Shown here piece by piece: positions 35,999 through 46,175 of a stretch of DNA of 64,000 nt. The notes below the pieces were generated by a model that had not been told where the DNA came from, did no database searches, and worked only from the letters and a program-made list of their open reading frames with translations. The translations under genes and the position numbers were made by a program. Origin of the DNA: Mycobacterium numidiamassiliense (GTDB lineage: Bacteria; Actinomycetota; Actinomycetes; Mycobacteriales; Mycobacteriaceae). Each line of letters opens with the position of its first letter. The first letter of the stretch is position 1. Location of the stretch: positions 1,537,066 through 1,601,065 of the forward strand of contig NZ_FUEZ01000004.1 in NCBI RefSeq assembly GCF_900157365.1, read 5' to 3'.

Positions 35999-36904
35999 AT
36001 GACCTACTCGCCCGGTAATCCCGGATATCCGCCATCGCAGCCCGGCGGTTCCTATCCGGGTGCCACACCGTCGTTCGCCAAGACCGACGACGGCGAAAGC
36101 AAACTCCCGCTGTACCTCAACATCGCGGTGGTCGTGCTCGGCCTGGCGGTGTACCTGCTGAACTTCGGCCCGACGTTCACCCTCGGCGCCGACCTCGGCG
36201 CGGCCTCCGGTGGACGTGCTGGTGACGCCGGCACCGCGGTCGTGGTCGCCGTGCTGGCCGCGCTGCTCGCCGGGCTGGGCCTGCTGCCCAAGGCGAAGAA
36301 CTACGCCGGGGTCGTCGCGGCAGTCGCTGTTTTGGGCGCATTGATCGCGATTTCCGAGACGATCAACACGCCGGCCGGTTTCGCTATCGGCTGGGCGATG
36401 TGGCCGCTGGTGGCGGCCAGCGTGCTGCAGGCCATCGCCGCCGTCGTCGCGATTCTGCTGGAAGCCGGCGTCGTCACCGCGCCGGCGCCTCGGCCCAAGT
36501 ACGACCCCTACGCGCAGTACGGACAGTACGGCGGCCAGTACGGGCAGTACGGCGCCCAACCCGGCTACTACGGTCAACAGCCCCAGCAGCACGCGGGACA
36601 CAACCCGCCGCAGCCGCCACAGGGGTACGGGTCGCACTACGGGGGCTATGGCAACCAGGGGCCGACGCAGAGCGCGATCTCGACGACAGGCGGTTTCGGT
36701 GCCCAGCAGTCGCACACCGGACCGCAGCCGTCGACCCAGCAGGGACCGTCCACGCCGCCGACCGGCTTCCCGAGCTTCAGCCCCCCGCCGTCGGTGGGCG
36801 GGGAAGGCGCCGGGTCTGACGGCGGTTCGCCCACGGCCAGTTACTCGAACCAAACCGGTGAGCAGCAGTCGCCGTCCTCGCCACCTGGGCCGGCGCCGTC
36901 TTAA
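35999..36904 (+). CDS. DUF5336 membrane protein (34-kDa antigen-like, Rv0954-like)
   Basis: A 301-residue protein with a short polar N-terminus, four predicted membrane helices between about residues 38 and 160, and a long disordered C-terminal tail rich in Gln, Tyr, Gly and Pro ([15 protein letters not shown], then SPPPS-type segments). It matches the family called 34-kDa antigenic protein homologue in mycobacteria, proposed to associate with the divisome. ATG 35999 follows AGGAGG at four bases. It precedes perM by 39 bases, and the pair is conserved in H37Rv (Rv0954-Rv0955). Confidence 0.88.
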   Translation: MTYSPGNPGYPPSQPGGSYPGATPSFAKTDDGESKLPLYLNIAVVVLGLAVYLLNFGPTFTLGADLGAASGGRAGDAGTAVVVAVLAALLAGLGLLPKAKNYAGVVAAVAVLGALIAISETINTPAGFAIGWAMWPLVAASVLQAIAAVVAILLEAGVVTAPAPRPKYDPYAQYGQYGGQYGQYGAQPGYYGQQPQQHAGHNPPQPPQGYGSHYGGYGNQGPTQSAISTTGGFGAQQSHTGPQPSTQQGPSTPPTGFPSFSPPPSVGGEGAGSDGGSPTASYSNQTGEQQSPSSPPGPAPS

Positions 36905-36943
36905 CAGTGGGCTCTCGCGCCTAGTCGGGCAGGTGCGCCAAGA

Positions 36944-38440
36944 GTGACACGGGTGGAGGACAACCCCGCAGCGGGCGCGCGCCAGGCGCGAGACCTCGTC
37001 AGGGTCGCATTCGGCCCAGCCGTGGTGGCACTCGTCATCATCGCCGCGGTGACGCTGCTCCAGCTGCTGATCGCCAACAGCGACATGACCGGCGCATCGG
37101 GCGCCATCGCGAGCATCTGGCTCGGCGTGCACCGGGTGCCGATTTCGATCGGCGGACGCGAGTTGGGCGTGCTGCCGTTGCTGCCCATCCTTTTAATGGT
37201 GTGGGGAACCGCGCGCAGCACGGCGCGGGCCACCTCGGTCCACTCGTCCTGGCTGGTCGTTCGCTGGGTTGTCGCCTCGGCGCTGGGCGGCCCGCTGCTG
37301 CTGGCCGCGATCGCGCTGGCAGTCATCCATGACGCGTCCTCGGTGATCACCGAGCTGCAGACCCCCAGCGCGCTGCGGGCGTTCACCAGCGTTGCGGTGG
37401 TGCACGCCGTCGGCGCCGCGATCGGCGTGTGGTCGCGGGTGGGGCGCCGCGCGCTGGCGGCTTCGCCGCTGCCCAATTGGCTCGCTGACGCGCTGCGCGC
37501 CGCGACGGCCGGAGTCCTGGCGCTCGTCGGGCTGTCCGGTCTGGTCACAGCGGGATCGCTGGTTGTGCACTGGGCGACGATGCAGGACCTCTTCGGGATC
37601 ACCGACTCCATCTTCGGTCAGTTCAGCATCACCGTGCTGTCGCTGCTGTACGCACCGAACGTCATCGTCGGCACGTCGGCGGTCGCGGTCGGGTCCAGCG
37701 CCCACCTCGGCTTTGCGACGTTCAGCTCCTTCACCGTGTTCGGCGGGGACATCCCGGCGCTGCCGATCCTGGCCGCGGCCCCCACGCCGCCGCTGGGCCC
37801 GGTGTGGGTCGCGCTGCTCATCGTCGGGGCGTCCTCGGGCGTGGCCGTCGGTCAACAATGCGCGCGGCACCCGCTGCCGCTCATACCGGCGATGGGCAAG
37901 CTGCTGGCCGCATCGGTGGCCGGGGCGCTGACGATGTCGCTGCTCGCGTATGGCGGAAGTGGGCAGCTGGGCAACTTCGGCGAGGTCGGTGTCGACCAGG
38001 GCGCGTTGTTGGTCGGCGTCTTCTTCTGGTTCGCCGTCGTCGGCTGGGTCACGGTGGTGATGACCGGCGGGATCAGGCGTCGGCCGCGGCGACGCAGACC
38101 CAAGCCGCCACCGCCGCCGCTGGCCGACGAGTTGATCGACGACGACCTCGTCGATGCGGTCGCCGGCGAATCCGCGCCGTTCGGCGAACCGGAGGCGTCC
38201 GGCGAACCAGGGGACCTCGGCGCACCAGGGGACCTCGGCGAATCCGAGCCGGGCGGCGAACCCGAGGACTTCGCAGGGCCGGAGGGCTTCGCGGAGCCGT
38301 TCGATGAGCCGTCGGGCGACGACGGCGGTGAGCCGGCCGGTGACTCCGCGGATCGCGGGGAACGCGGCGACGAGAGCCCCTCGGCATCGGACCCCGAAGG
38401 CACTGCCACCGAGCGTGATCCCGAGGATTACGCCCAGTAG
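36944..38440 (+). CDS. perM: cell-division-associated membrane protein PerM (DUF6350)
   Basis: Polytopic membrane protein of 498 residues with about ten hydrophobic segments in the first ~380, counterpart of H37Rv Rv0955/PerM, which is needed for division and persistence under acid or low magnesium and supports FtsB levels. After the last helix and a basic stretch ([15 protein letters not shown]) comes a highly acidic ~110-residue tail built of GEPxD/GDLGxP repeats, longer than the 455-residue H37Rv protein would allow. The start is GTG 36944. The tail includes an 18-bp tandem duplication (38207-38222 and 38225-38240). purN follows after nine bases. Confidence 0.85.
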   Translation: MTRVEDNPAAGARQARDLVRVAFGPAVVALVIIAAVTLLQLLIANSDMTGASGAIASIWLGVHRVPISIGGRELGVLPLLPILLMVWGTARSTARATSVHSSWLVVRWVVASALGGPLLLAAIALAVIHDASSVITELQTPSALRAFTSVAVVHAVGAAIGVWSRVGRRALAASPLPNWLADALRAATAGVLALVGLSGLVTAGSLVVHWATMQDLFGITDSIFGQFSITVLSLLYAPNVIVGTSAVAVGSSAHLGFATFSSFTVFGGDIPALPILAAAPTPPLGPVWVALLIVGASSGVAVGQQCARHPLPLIPAMGKLLAASVAGALTMSLLAYGGSGQLGNFGEVGVDQGALLVGVFFWFAVVGWVTVVMTGGIRRRPRRRRPKPPPPPLADELIDDDLVDAVAGESAPFGEPEASGEPGDLGAPGDLGESEPGGEPEDFAGPEGFAEPFDEPSGDDGGEPAGDSADRGERGDESPSASDPEGTATERDPEDYAQ

Positions 38441-38449
38441 GCTCGCGAT

Positions 38450-39079
38450 ATGGTCGAACCGATCCGCGTGCCCCCGAGCGCGCCGGCGCGGCTGGTCGTG
38501 CTGGCGTCGGGCACCGGTTCGCTGCTGAACTCGCTGCTCGAGGCCACCGTCGGCGACTACCCGGCTCGCGTGGTTGCCCTCGGCGCCGACCGGAACTGCC
38601 CGGCCGTCGAGATCGCGTCGGCGGCGTCGTTGCCCACCTTCACCGTCCGCCTCGGCGATTACCCGAGCCGTGACGCCTGGGACGCCGCCATCACCGAAGC
38701 CACCCTCGCCCACTCACCCGACCTAATAGTCTCAGCCGGTTTCATGAAAATCCTTGGGCCGCAGTTTCTTTCACGATTCTGCGGACGCACGCTGAACACG
38801 CATCCGGCATTGTTGCCCGCCTTCGCCGGTGCTCATGCCGTTCCCGACGCGTTGGCCTATGGTGTGAAGGTCTCCGGCTGTACCGTGCACCTGGTGGACG
38901 CCGGAATGGATACCGGACCAATATTGGCGCAAGAGCCCGTTGCGGTGCTTGACGGCGACACCGAAGAGACATTGCATGAACGCATCAAGGTCATCGAGCG
39001 GCGGCTGCTGGCCGACGTGGTGGCCGCGATCGCGACCCGTGGCGTGACCTGGATTGGACGAAAGGCGACCCTGGGATGA
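38450..39079 (+). CDS. purN: phosphoribosylglycinamide formyltransferase
   Basis: Third step of purine synthesis: transfers the formyl group of 10-formyl-THF to GAR. The 209-residue protein shows the N-terminal [11 protein letters not shown] phosphate loop, [13 protein letters not shown], and the catalytic Asn-His pair in [10 protein letters not shown] with Asp in [11 protein letters not shown]. The ATG at 38450 lies six bases after TAGGCT (38438-38443), which overlaps the perM stop and could be an internal leaderless promoter. purH starts eight bases after its stop. Confidence 0.96.
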   Translation: MVEPIRVPPSAPARLVVLASGTGSLLNSLLEATVGDYPARVVALGADRNCPAVEIASAASLPTFTVRLGDYPSRDAWDAAITEATLAHSPDLIVSAGFMKILGPQFLSRFCGRTLNTHPALLPAFAGAHAVPDALAYGVKVSGCTVHLVDAGMDTGPILAQEPVAVLDGDTEETLHERIKVIERRLLADVVAAIATRGVTWIGRKATLG

Positions 39080-39086
39080 ACACAGC

Positions 39087-40658
39087 ATGAGCACCGACGA
39101 GTCAAGAAGGGCGATTCGCCGCGCGTTGATCAGCGTCTACGACAAGAGCGGGCTCATCGAACTCGCCCAGGGCCTGAGCGCGGCGGGCGTCGAGATCGTC
39201 TCCACCGGATCGACGGCCAAGGCCATTGCCGACGAAGGGATTCCGGTAACGCCGGTGGAGGAGGTGACCGGCTTCCCCGAGGTGCTCGACGGCCGGGTCA
39301 AAACCCTGCACCCGAAGGTGCACGCCGGACTGCTCGCCGATCTGCGCAAGCCCGAGCACGCCGCCGCGCTCGAGGAGCTCGGCATCGCGGCTTTCGAGCT
39401 GGTCGTCGTCAACCTCTATCCGTTCAGTGAGACCGTCGATTCCGGGTCGGGCATCGACGAATGCGTCGAGCAGATCGACATCGGCGGCCCCTCGATGGTC
39501 CGGGCGGCCGCGAAAAACCATCCCAGCGTCGCGGTAGTCGTCGACCCGCTCGGGTACGACGGTGTGCTCGCCGCCGTGCGCGACGGCGGGTTCATACTCG
39601 CCCAGCGAAAAAGGCTGGCGTCGTTGGCTTTTCAGCACACCGCTGACTACGACATCGCGGTGGCGAGCTGGATGGAGTCGACGCTGGCGCCCGAGCATCC
39701 CCCGACGACCTTTCCGCAGTGGTTCGGCCACAGTTGGCGCCGCACCGAGATGCTGCGCTACGGCGAGAACCCGCATCAGCAGGCGGCGCTCTACGGCGAC
39801 CCGAGTGCCTGGCCCGGTCTGGCGCAGGCCGAGCAGCTGCACGGAAAAGAGATGTCCTTCAACAACTTCACCGATGCGGAGGCGGCCTGGCGGGCGGCCT
39901 TCGACCACGAAGAGACGTGCGTGGCAATCGTCAAGCACGCCAACCCGTGCGGGATCGCCATCTCGTCGAACTCGGTGGCCGACGCACATCGCAAGGCCCA
40001 CGAGTGCGATCCGCTGAGCGCCTTCGGCGGAGTCATCGCGACCAATACCGAAGTCAGCGTGGAGATGGCGGAGTACGTGAGCACCATCTTCACCGAGGTG
40101 ATCGTGGCTCCCGCCTACGCGCCGGGGGCGGTCGACGTGCTGACTCGCAAGAAGAACATCCGGGTGTTGGTGGCCTCCGAGCCATTGACGGGTGGTACCG
40201 AACTGCGTCCGGTCAGCGGCGGACTGCTGATCCAGCAGCGCGACGAACTCGACGCGCACGGTGACAACCCGCTGAACTGGACCCTGGCCACGGGAAAGCC
40301 GGCCAAACCGAAGCGGTTGCGCGACCTCACCTTCGCGTGGCGCACCTGCCGCGCGGTGAAGTCGAACGCGATCGTGATCGCCGCCAAGGGCGCGACCGTC
40401 GGCATCGGCATGGGGCAGGTCAACCGGGTCGACGCCGCGCGGCTGGCCGTCCGGCGCGGCGGGCCCCGCGTCGAGGGCGCGGTGGCGGCTTCGGATGCAT
40501 TCTTTCCTTTCCCCGACGGACTGGAGCTGCTGGTCGACTCCGGGGTCAAGGCGATCGTGCACCCCGGCGGCTCCGTGCGCGATGACGAGGTGACCGCCGC
40601 CGCGGCCAGGGCCGGTGTCACCTTGTACCTCACCGGCGCCCGGCATTTTGCGCACTGA
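39087..40658 (+). CDS. purH: bifunctional AICAR transformylase / IMP cyclohydrolase
   Basis: Catalyses the last two steps to IMP. The 523 residues equal H37Rv PurH. The N-terminal cyclohydrolase domain (MGS-like fold, about 1-195) begins with [13 protein letters not shown] and has VVNLYPF and [16 protein letters not shown]; the C-terminal transformylase domain has [13 protein letters not shown] and the catalytic KHANPCG motif, ending with [14 protein letters not shown] 39087 is chosen over an in-frame ATG at 39054, which lies inside purN and does not match the family. It forms an operon with purN. Confidence 0.97.
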   Translation: MSTDESRRAIRRALISVYDKSGLIELAQGLSAAGVEIVSTGSTAKAIADEGIPVTPVEEVTGFPEVLDGRVKTLHPKVHAGLLADLRKPEHAAALEELGIAAFELVVVNLYPFSETVDSGSGIDECVEQIDIGGPSMVRAAAKNHPSVAVVVDPLGYDGVLAAVRDGGFILAQRKRLASLAFQHTADYDIAVASWMESTLAPEHPPTTFPQWFGHSWRRTEMLRYGENPHQQAALYGDPSAWPGLAQAEQLHGKEMSFNNFTDAEAAWRAAFDHEETCVAIVKHANPCGIAISSNSVADAHRKAHECDPLSAFGGVIATNTEVSVEMAEYVSTIFTEVIVAPAYAPGAVDVLTRKKNIRVLVASEPLTGGTELRPVSGGLLIQQRDELDAHGDNPLNWTLATGKPAKPKRLRDLTFAWRTCRAVKSNAIVIAAKGATVGIGMGQVNRVDAARLAVRRGGPRVEGAVAASDAFFPFPDGLELLVDSGVKAIVHPGGSVRDDEVTAAAARAGVTLYLTGARHFAH

Positions 40659-40690
40659 CCGTTGAGCGCGTGCGGTTTCCGGGCAACGCG

Positions 40691-40696
40691 TAACTT
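40691..40696 (+). promoter_or_regulatory. leaderless -10 of the MoxR-type ATPase gene
   Basis: TAACTT (TANNNT) is followed by six bases and then GTG 40703. It gives the AAA+/VWA pair a promoter independent of purNH. Confidence 0.45.
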
Positions 40697-40702
40697 GGAG
40701 TG

Positions 40703-42085
40703 GTGACCTCACCGAGCAACCTGCCCCGCACCGTCGGCGAACTACGTGCCGCCGGTCACCGTGAACGGGGCGTCAAGCAGGAAATCCGCGAGAATCTGCT
40801 GACGGCGCTGGCCGAGGGCGACGAGGTCTGGCCGGGCATCCTGGGGTTCGACGACACCGTGTTGCCGCAGCTGGAGCGGGCGCTGATCGCGGGTCACGAT
40901 TTCGTGCTGCTCGGCGAACGCGGCCAGGGCAAAACCCGGCTGCTGCGCGCGCTGACCGGGCTGCTCGACGAGTGGACGCCGGTGATCGCGGGGGCCGAAC
41001 TCGGTGAGCATCCCTACACGCCGATCACCCCGGAGTCGATCCGTAAGGCCGCACAGCTGCAAGACGACCTGCCGGTGGAGTGGAAGCACCGCAGCGAGCG
41101 CTACACCGAGAAGCTCGCCACCCCCGATACGAGCGTCGCCGACCTGGTCGGTGACATCGACCCGATCAAGGTCGCCCAGGGCCGCAGCCTGGGAGACCCC
41201 GAGACCATCGCCTATGGCCTGATCCCGCGGGCGCATCGCGGCATCGTGGCGGTCAACGAACTGCCCGACCTCGCCGAGCGCATTCAGGTGTCGATGCTCA
41301 ACGTCATGGAGGAGCGCGACATCCAGGTCCGCGGCTACACGCTGCGCCTGCCGCTCGACGTGTTGGTGGTCGCCAGCGCCAACCCCGAGGACTACACCAA
41401 CCGCGGCCGCATCATCACCCCGCTCAAAGACCGGTTCGGCGCCGAGATCCGCACTCACTACCCACTGGAACTCGAGGCCGAGGTGGGCGTCATCGTCCAG
41501 GAGGCGCACCTGTCCGCCGCGGTGCCCGACTACCTGATGCAGGTGATCGCCCGATTCGCCCGCTATCTGCGGGAATCCAACTCCGTGGACCAGCGCTCCG
41601 GGGTGTCGGCGCGGTTTGCGATCGCGGCGGCCGAAACCGTCGCGGCCTCCGCCCGGCATCGTGGCGCGATTCTTGGCGAGACCGACCCGGTGGCCCGGGT
41701 CGTCGACCTGGGCACGGTGATCGACGTGCTGCGCGGCAAGCTGGAGTTCGAGTCCGGTGAGGAAGGCCGCGAACAAGCGGTGCTCGAGCACCTGCTGCGC
41801 CGTGCGACCGCCGACACGGCATCCCGGGTGCTCGGCGGTCTCGACGTGGGTTCGCTGGTGAGCGCCGTCGAGGGCGGCTCCGCGGTGACGACGGGCGAGC
41901 GGGTATCGGCAAAGGACGTGCTGGCCGCGGTTCCCGGATTGCCGGTCGTGGACGCGATCGCCGCCAAGCTGCATGCCGAGTCCGAGGGTGAACGGGCCGC
42001 CGCGCTCGAGCTCGCGCTTGAGGCGCTGTATCTGGCCAAGCGCGTCGACAAGGTGTCTGGGGAGGGCCAAACCGTCTATGGCTAA
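40703..42085 (+). CDS. MoxR/Mg-chelatase-type AAA+ ATPase (Rv0958-like)
   Basis: A 460-residue AAA+ ATPase of the magnesium-chelatase-subunit-I/MoxR class. Walker A is LGERGQGKTRLL near residues 72-83; the sensor and arginine-finger regions follow (HRGIVAVNELPDLAERIQVSMLNVMEERDIQVRG, ASANPEDYTNRGRIITPLKDRFG). Such ATPases act as chaperones with a VWA-domain partner to insert metals or assemble complexes. GTG 40703 fits the leaderless promoter; GTG 40700 in the same frame is possible. The stop overlaps the VWA gene by eight bases. H37Rv Rv0958 is 459 residues. Confidence 0.88.
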   Translation: MTSPSNLPRTVGELRAAGHRERGVKQEIRENLLTALAEGDEVWPGILGFDDTVLPQLERALIAGHDFVLLGERGQGKTRLLRALTGLLDEWTPVIAGAELGEHPYTPITPESIRKAAQLQDDLPVEWKHRSERYTEKLATPDTSVADLVGDIDPIKVAQGRSLGDPETIAYGLIPRAHRGIVAVNELPDLAERIQVSMLNVMEERDIQVRGYTLRLPLDVLVVASANPEDYTNRGRIITPLKDRFGAEIRTHYPLELEAEVGVIVQEAHLSAAVPDYLMQVIARFARYLRESNSVDQRSGVSARFAIAAAETVAASARHRGAILGETDPVARVVDLGTVIDVLRGKLEFESGEEGREQAVLEHLLRRATADTASRVLGGLDVGSLVSAVEGGSAVTTGERVSAKDVLAAVPGLPVVDAIAAKLHAESEGERAAALELALEALYLAKRVDKVSGEGQTVYG

Positions 42086-44060
42086 AGGGCATTCGTCGCG
42101 ATACTCGGCGTACTCCGGCGGGCCCGACCCGCTGGCACCGCCGGTGGATCTGCGCGAGGCGCTCGAACAGATCGGCCAGGATGTGATGGCCGGCACCTCA
42201 CCGCGGCGCGCTCTGTCCGAGCTGTTGCGCCGCGGCACCGAGAATATGCGCGGCGCCGATCGATTGGCGGCCGAAGCCAATCGGCGGCGACGAGAGTTGT
42301 TGCGCCGCAATAATTTAGATGGCACTCTGCAAGAGATCAAGAAGCTGCTCGACGAGGCGGTTCTGGCGGAGCGCAAGGAACTCGCCCGTGCGCTCGACGA
42401 CGACGCCCGCTTCGGCGAACTGCAACTGGATGCGCTGCCGCCGTCGCCGGCCAAGGCGGTGCAGGAGCTGTCCGAGTACAACTGGCGTAGCGGCGAGGCT
42501 CGCGAAAAGTACGAGCAGATCAAGGATTTGCTGGGCCGCGAGATGCTGGACCAGCGCTTCGCCGGGATGAAGGAGGCGCTGCAGGGCGCCACCGACGAGG
42601 ATCGTCAGCGCGTCAACGAGATGCTGAACGACCTCAACGACTTGCTGGACAAGCACTCTCGCGGTGAGGACACTCAGCAGGACTTCGACGAGTTCATGGA
42701 CAAGCACGGTGAGTTCTTCCCGGAGAATCCCAGCAATGTCGACGAGCTGCTTGATTCGTTGGCCAAGCGCGCCGCCGCCGCCCAGCGGTTCCGCAACAGC
42801 CTGAGTGCCGAGCAGCGCGCCGAACTGGATGCCTTGGCGCAACAGGCATTTGGATCTCCCGCGCTGATGGAGTCGTTGGGCCGCCTCGATGCGCACCTGC
42901 AGGCCGCGCGGCCCGGCGAAGACTGGTCGGGCTCTGAGCAGTTCTCCGGGGACAACCCGCTCGGGATGGGCGAAGGCGCCCAGGCGCTGTCCGACATCGC
43001 CGAGCTGGAGCAGCTCGCCGACCAGCTTTCGCAGAGCTATCCGGGTGCGACCATGGACGACGTCGATCTCGACGCACTGGCGCGCCAGCTCGGCGACGAG
43101 GCGGCCATCGACGCGCGCACGCTCTCCGAACTGGAACGCGCGCTGGTCAACCAGGGCTTCTTGGACCGCGGCTCCGACGGCCAGTGGCGGCTCTCGCCGA
43201 AGGCCATGCGCAGGCTGGGTGAGACAGCGTTACGCGATGTGGCACAACAACTTTCCGGCCGACGGGGTGAGCGCGACCATCGGCGCGCCGGAGCGGCCGG
43301 GGAGCTGACCGGTGCGACCAGGCCCTGGCAGTTCGGCGACACCGAACCGTGGAACATCCCCCGCACGCTGACCAACGCGGTGCTGCGGCAGGCGGGCACC
43401 GCGACGCTGGACGGTCCGGGAACGTCGCTGCGGATCAACGTCGATGACGTCGAGGTCTCCGAGACCGAGACCCGCACCCAGTCCGCCGTCGCGCTGTTGG
43501 TGGATACCTCGTTCTCGATGGTCATGGAGAACCGCTGGCTGCCGATGAAGCAGACGGCGCTGGCGCTCAACCACCTGGTGGGCACGCGGTTCCGGTCGGA
43601 TGCCTTGCAAATCATCGCCTTTGGCCGTTATGCGCGGACGGTGACGGCCGCTGAACTTACCGGCCTGGAGGGTGTGTACGAGCAGGGCACCAATCTGCAT
43701 CACGCGCTCGCGCTCGCCGGGCGCCATTTGCGCCGGCATCCCAACGCCCAGCCTGTCGTACTGGTCGTCACCGACGGTGAGCCGACCGCTCACCTGGAGG
43801 ACTTCGACGGCGAAGGCACGTCGGTGTTCTTCGACTACCCGCCGCATCCGCGAACCATCGCCCACACCGTGCGCGGCTTTGACGACATGGCCCGGCTAGG
43901 CGCCCAGGTCACCATCTTCCGGCTGGGCAGCGACCCCGGCCTCGCCCGATTCATCGACCAGGTCGCGCGGCGGGTCGAGGGGCGGGTCGTGGTGCCCGAC
44001 CTCGACGGGCTCGGCGCGGCCGTCGTCGGCGACTACCTGCGGTCGCGGCGCCGCCGCTAG
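42078..44060 (+). CDS. VWA-domain protein, partner of the MoxR-type ATPase (Rv0959-like)
   Basis: A 660-residue cytoplasmic protein. The first ~430 residues are largely helical and charged, with many Glu/Asp/Lys/Arg and a probable coiled-coil region (residues about 70-220). The C-terminal von Willebrand A domain (about 465-650) has an intact metal-ion-dependent adhesion site: VDTSFSM (DxSxS), then a Thr in QGTNLHHAL and Asp in VVTDGEPTAH. It overlaps the ATPase gene by eight bases, so the two are co-made. The pair resembles MoxR-VWA and chelatase I-D arrangements; the client is unknown. Confidence 0.87.
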   Translation: MAKGHSSRYSAYSGGPDPLAPPVDLREALEQIGQDVMAGTSPRRALSELLRRGTENMRGADRLAAEANRRRRELLRRNNLDGTLQEIKKLLDEAVLAERKELARALDDDARFGELQLDALPPSPAKAVQELSEYNWRSGEAREKYEQIKDLLGREMLDQRFAGMKEALQGATDEDRQRVNEMLNDLNDLLDKHSRGEDTQQDFDEFMDKHGEFFPENPSNVDELLDSLAKRAAAAQRFRNSLSAEQRAELDALAQQAFGSPALMESLGRLDAHLQAARPGEDWSGSEQFSGDNPLGMGEGAQALSDIAELEQLADQLSQSYPGATMDDVDLDALARQLGDEAAIDARTLSELERALVNQGFLDRGSDGQWRLSPKAMRRLGETALRDVAQQLSGRRGERDHRRAGAAGELTGATRPWQFGDTEPWNIPRTLTNAVLRQAGTATLDGPGTSLRINVDDVEVSETETRTQSAVALLVDTSFSMVMENRWLPMKQTALALNHLVGTRFRSDALQIIAFGRYARTVTAAELTGLEGVYEQGTNLHHALALAGRHLRRHPNAQPVVLVVTDGEPTAHLEDFDGEGTSVFFDYPPHPRTIAHTVRGFDDMARLGAQVTIFRLGSDPGLARFIDQVARRVEGRVVVPDLDGLGAAVVGDYLRSRRRR

Positions 44061-44167
44061 GGTCTGCGGATTCTGCGCCCCTGTTATGTGAGCACGGCAA
44101 CGTGTCGAAAATTCATCCCTGAGCTGCGAGAAATTCGATTCGCCGGGAATCCTAGGGATCGCCAGGT

Positions 44168-44212
44168 TAAACTGCCCGGCGACTGAGCTGAGAAGGCGCA
44201 AGTCCCGCCTTC
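44168..44212 (+). promoter_or_regulatory. candidate promoter and stem-loop in the glycosyltransferase leader
   Basis: TAAACT (44168-44173) is a TANNNT -10 candidate. Downstream, GAAGGCG (44192-44198) and CGCCTTC (44206-44212) form a perfect 7-bp stem with a 7-base loop, placing a hairpin early in an 80-nt leader. The stem is not followed by a T run, so it is not a standard terminator. Confidence 0.4.
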
Positions 44213-44257
44213 ATGTCGCAAGACGCTCACGTGGGGAGTCAGAAGCGAGGATCCGCG

Positions 44258-45538
44258 ATGAAATTTGTGCTGACAAGCTGGGGAAGCCGTGGCGATGTCG
44301 AGCCCTGCGCCGCTGTCGGCCGTGAGCTGCAGCGCCGAGGGCACGAGGTGCACGTGGCGGTCCCGCCCGACCTGGTCGGCTTCGTCGAGTCTGTCGGACT
44401 GGCGGCGGTCGCTTTTGGCCTGGATATGAAGACCACCATGGAAGCGCTGCGCAACTTCTGGACGTGTTTGTTCCGCCACCCGTGGAGGATCCGAAATCTG
44501 ATCCGCGCGTATCGCGAAGCCTGGCGGCACGTCACCCGGGCCAGGGGGGAACTGAGCACGACGCTGATGTCACTCGCGGACGGGGCCGACCTCATGTTCA
44601 CTGGGCTGCCCTTCGAGCAGCCCGCCTCCAACATCGCGGAGTATTACGACATTCCTTTGGTCACACTGCATTACATCCCGGCGCGGGCCAACGGTCACCT
44701 CGTTCCGGGCGTGCCGGCGGCGTTGATCCGCTCCGTCATGACGATGGTCTGGTGGCTCGTCGGGCTGCTGATGAAGAGACTTGATGACCAGCAGCGCGGT
44801 GAACTGGGCCTGCCCAGCGCAACGGGCCGCTCATCGCGGCAACGGGCCGAACGCGGATCGCTGGAGATCCAGGCTTACGACGAGGCGTGCTTTCCCGGGC
44901 TCGCGGCCGAGTGGGCTGCATGGGAGGGCCAACGGCCCTTCGTGGGCTCTCTCACGATGGAGTTGCCGACAGACACCGATGACGAGGTCGCGTCGTGGAT
45001 CGCCGCCGGAACACCGCCGATTTACTTCGGGTTTGGCAGCATGCCGCAGTGCTCCGCGGTCGATTCCGTCACCGAGACGGTCGCCATGATCGCCGCGGCC
45101 TGCGAGCAGTTGGGTGAGCGGGCGCTGGTGTGCTCCACCTGGGGTGACTTGAGCGACGTTCCGCATTTCGAGCACGTCAAGGTGGTGCCCGTCGTGAATT
45201 TCGCGGCGACCTTTCCGGCGTGCCGGGCGGTCGTTCACCACGGGGGCGCCGGCACTACGGCCGCGGGTCTGCGCGCCGGAGTCCCCACGGCGATCCTGTG
45301 GACGTTGCCCGATCAGCCGATCTGGGGAGCTCAGCTCAAACGACAGGGGCTGGGCACCGTCCGGCGCTTGTCGAGCGCTACTCAGGAAACGCTGGTCGCG
45401 GACCTTCGGACCATCCTGGCCCCGGAATACGCCAGTCGAGCCCGGCGGTTCGCCAGCCGGATGAGCAAGCCCGCCGACAGCGTCACCAACGCAGCCGATC
45501 TCCTGGAGAATTTGGCCCAAGTCAGGCGTGTCGCCTGA
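44258..45538 (+). CDS. UDP-glycosyltransferase family (GT1/MGT-like) glycosyltransferase
   Basis: A 426-residue GT-B glycosyltransferase resembling the mycobacterial enzymes that decorate glycopeptidolipids and phenolic glycolipids. The N-terminal domain starts MKFVLTSWGSRGDVEPCAAVGRELQRRGHEV, typical of the group; the C-terminal nucleotide-sugar site is HHGGAGTTAAGLRAGVPT followed by PDQPIWGAQL. ATG 44258 has AGGA six bases upstream. H37Rv does not, to my knowledge, have a glycosyltransferase at this position; its closest relatives there would be Rv1524/Rv1526c, so this may be an accessory gene. The acceptor is unknown. Confidence 0.85.
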   Translation: MKFVLTSWGSRGDVEPCAAVGRELQRRGHEVHVAVPPDLVGFVESVGLAAVAFGLDMKTTMEALRNFWTCLFRHPWRIRNLIRAYREAWRHVTRARGELSTTLMSLADGADLMFTGLPFEQPASNIAEYYDIPLVTLHYIPARANGHLVPGVPAALIRSVMTMVWWLVGLLMKRLDDQQRGELGLPSATGRSSRQRAERGSLEIQAYDEACFPGLAAEWAAWEGQRPFVGSLTMELPTDTDDEVASWIAAGTPPIYFGFGSMPQCSAVDSVTETVAMIAAACEQLGERALVCSTWGDLSDVPHFEHVKVVPVVNFAATFPACRAVVHHGGAGTTAAGLRAGVPTAILWTLPDQPIWGAQLKRQGLGTVRRLSSATQETLVADLRTILAPEYASRARRFASRMSKPADSVTNAADLLENLAQVRRVA

Positions 45539-45572
45539 GCTGTTTGTTCAGCTCCTGCGTGTGGTGGGTCTG

Positions 45573-46175
45573 CTAGCCGCGCGGCCGGCGCGCTTTGCGC
45601 TTGATGCCCACACCGCCCCACAGCGAGAAGCCGTGGATCTTCACCGTGGGCGCCCCCGGGGTTCCATTGCCGAGGATGGTGCGGTCGAAGCCACCCATCA
45701 CGCCGCGGCCACGGATCTCGACGTTGACTTCGGGCGGCAGCAGGATGTTCTGCGCGCTCATGATCGACACCGCGTGGATGTCGACTTCAGTCGAGGTGAA
45801 GTCGGCGTAGCGCAGATCCAGCACGCCGCTGCCCCAGAAGGTGAAGGTGGTCAGCTTCCTTGGGACGTTCCATCGGCCGCGACGTTCGAATCCGCTCAGC
45901 AGGGCCAGCAGCAACGTCGACGGCGCGGGGTTCTGCTTGCCGCCACGCACGGGGCTCACCGCCGAGCCCGGCAGGTCGGCCCGCAGCTCTTCCAGCTGGT
46001 CATACGTGGTCGCCGCGTACGCCCTGGTCAGCCGGTCTTCGTAGTCCTTGAGCGGCAAGCGCCCCTGCTCGGCGGCGTAGGCCAGCAACTGGGCTAGCTG
46101 GATGCGATCGGTGTCGGCCGCGCGCGACGAATCGTCGCGTGCCTTCTTCGCATCGTTTTGTGCCCCGTTGCTCAT
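45573..46175 (-). CDS. DUF1707 domain protein with LiaF-like C-terminus (Rv0966c-like)
   Basis: A 200-residue protein, the same length as H37Rv Rv0966c. After a charged start, a DUF1707 module occupies about 25-85 (DRIQLAQLLAYAAEQGRLPLKDYEDR ... LEELRADLPG). The C-terminal half is beta-rich and resembles the LiaF/cell-wall-active-antibiotic-response domain (TFWGSGVLDLRYADF ... NVEIRGRGVMGGFD), ending in a basic tail. No clear membrane helix is present, unlike LiaF. ATG 46175 is chosen over an upstream ATG at 46211 by length match, and TACGCT lies eight bases before it on the minus strand. Possibly an envelope-stress sensor component. Confidence 0.82.
   Translation of the reverse strand: MSNGAQNDAKKARDDSSRAADTDRIQLAQLLAYAAEQGRLPLKDYEDRLTRAYAATTYDQLEELRADLPGSAVSPVRGGKQNPAPSTLLLALLSGFERRGRWNVPRKLTTFTFWGSGVLDLRYADFTSTEVDIHAVSIMSAQNILLPPEVNVEIRGRGVMGGFDRTILGNGTPGAPTVKIHGFSLWGGVGIKRKARRPRG

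Noticed and set aside
40742..42592. 616-codon antisense frame opposite the MoxR-type ATPase and VWA genes
   Set aside because: Same reason: it covers two recognised coding regions in full.
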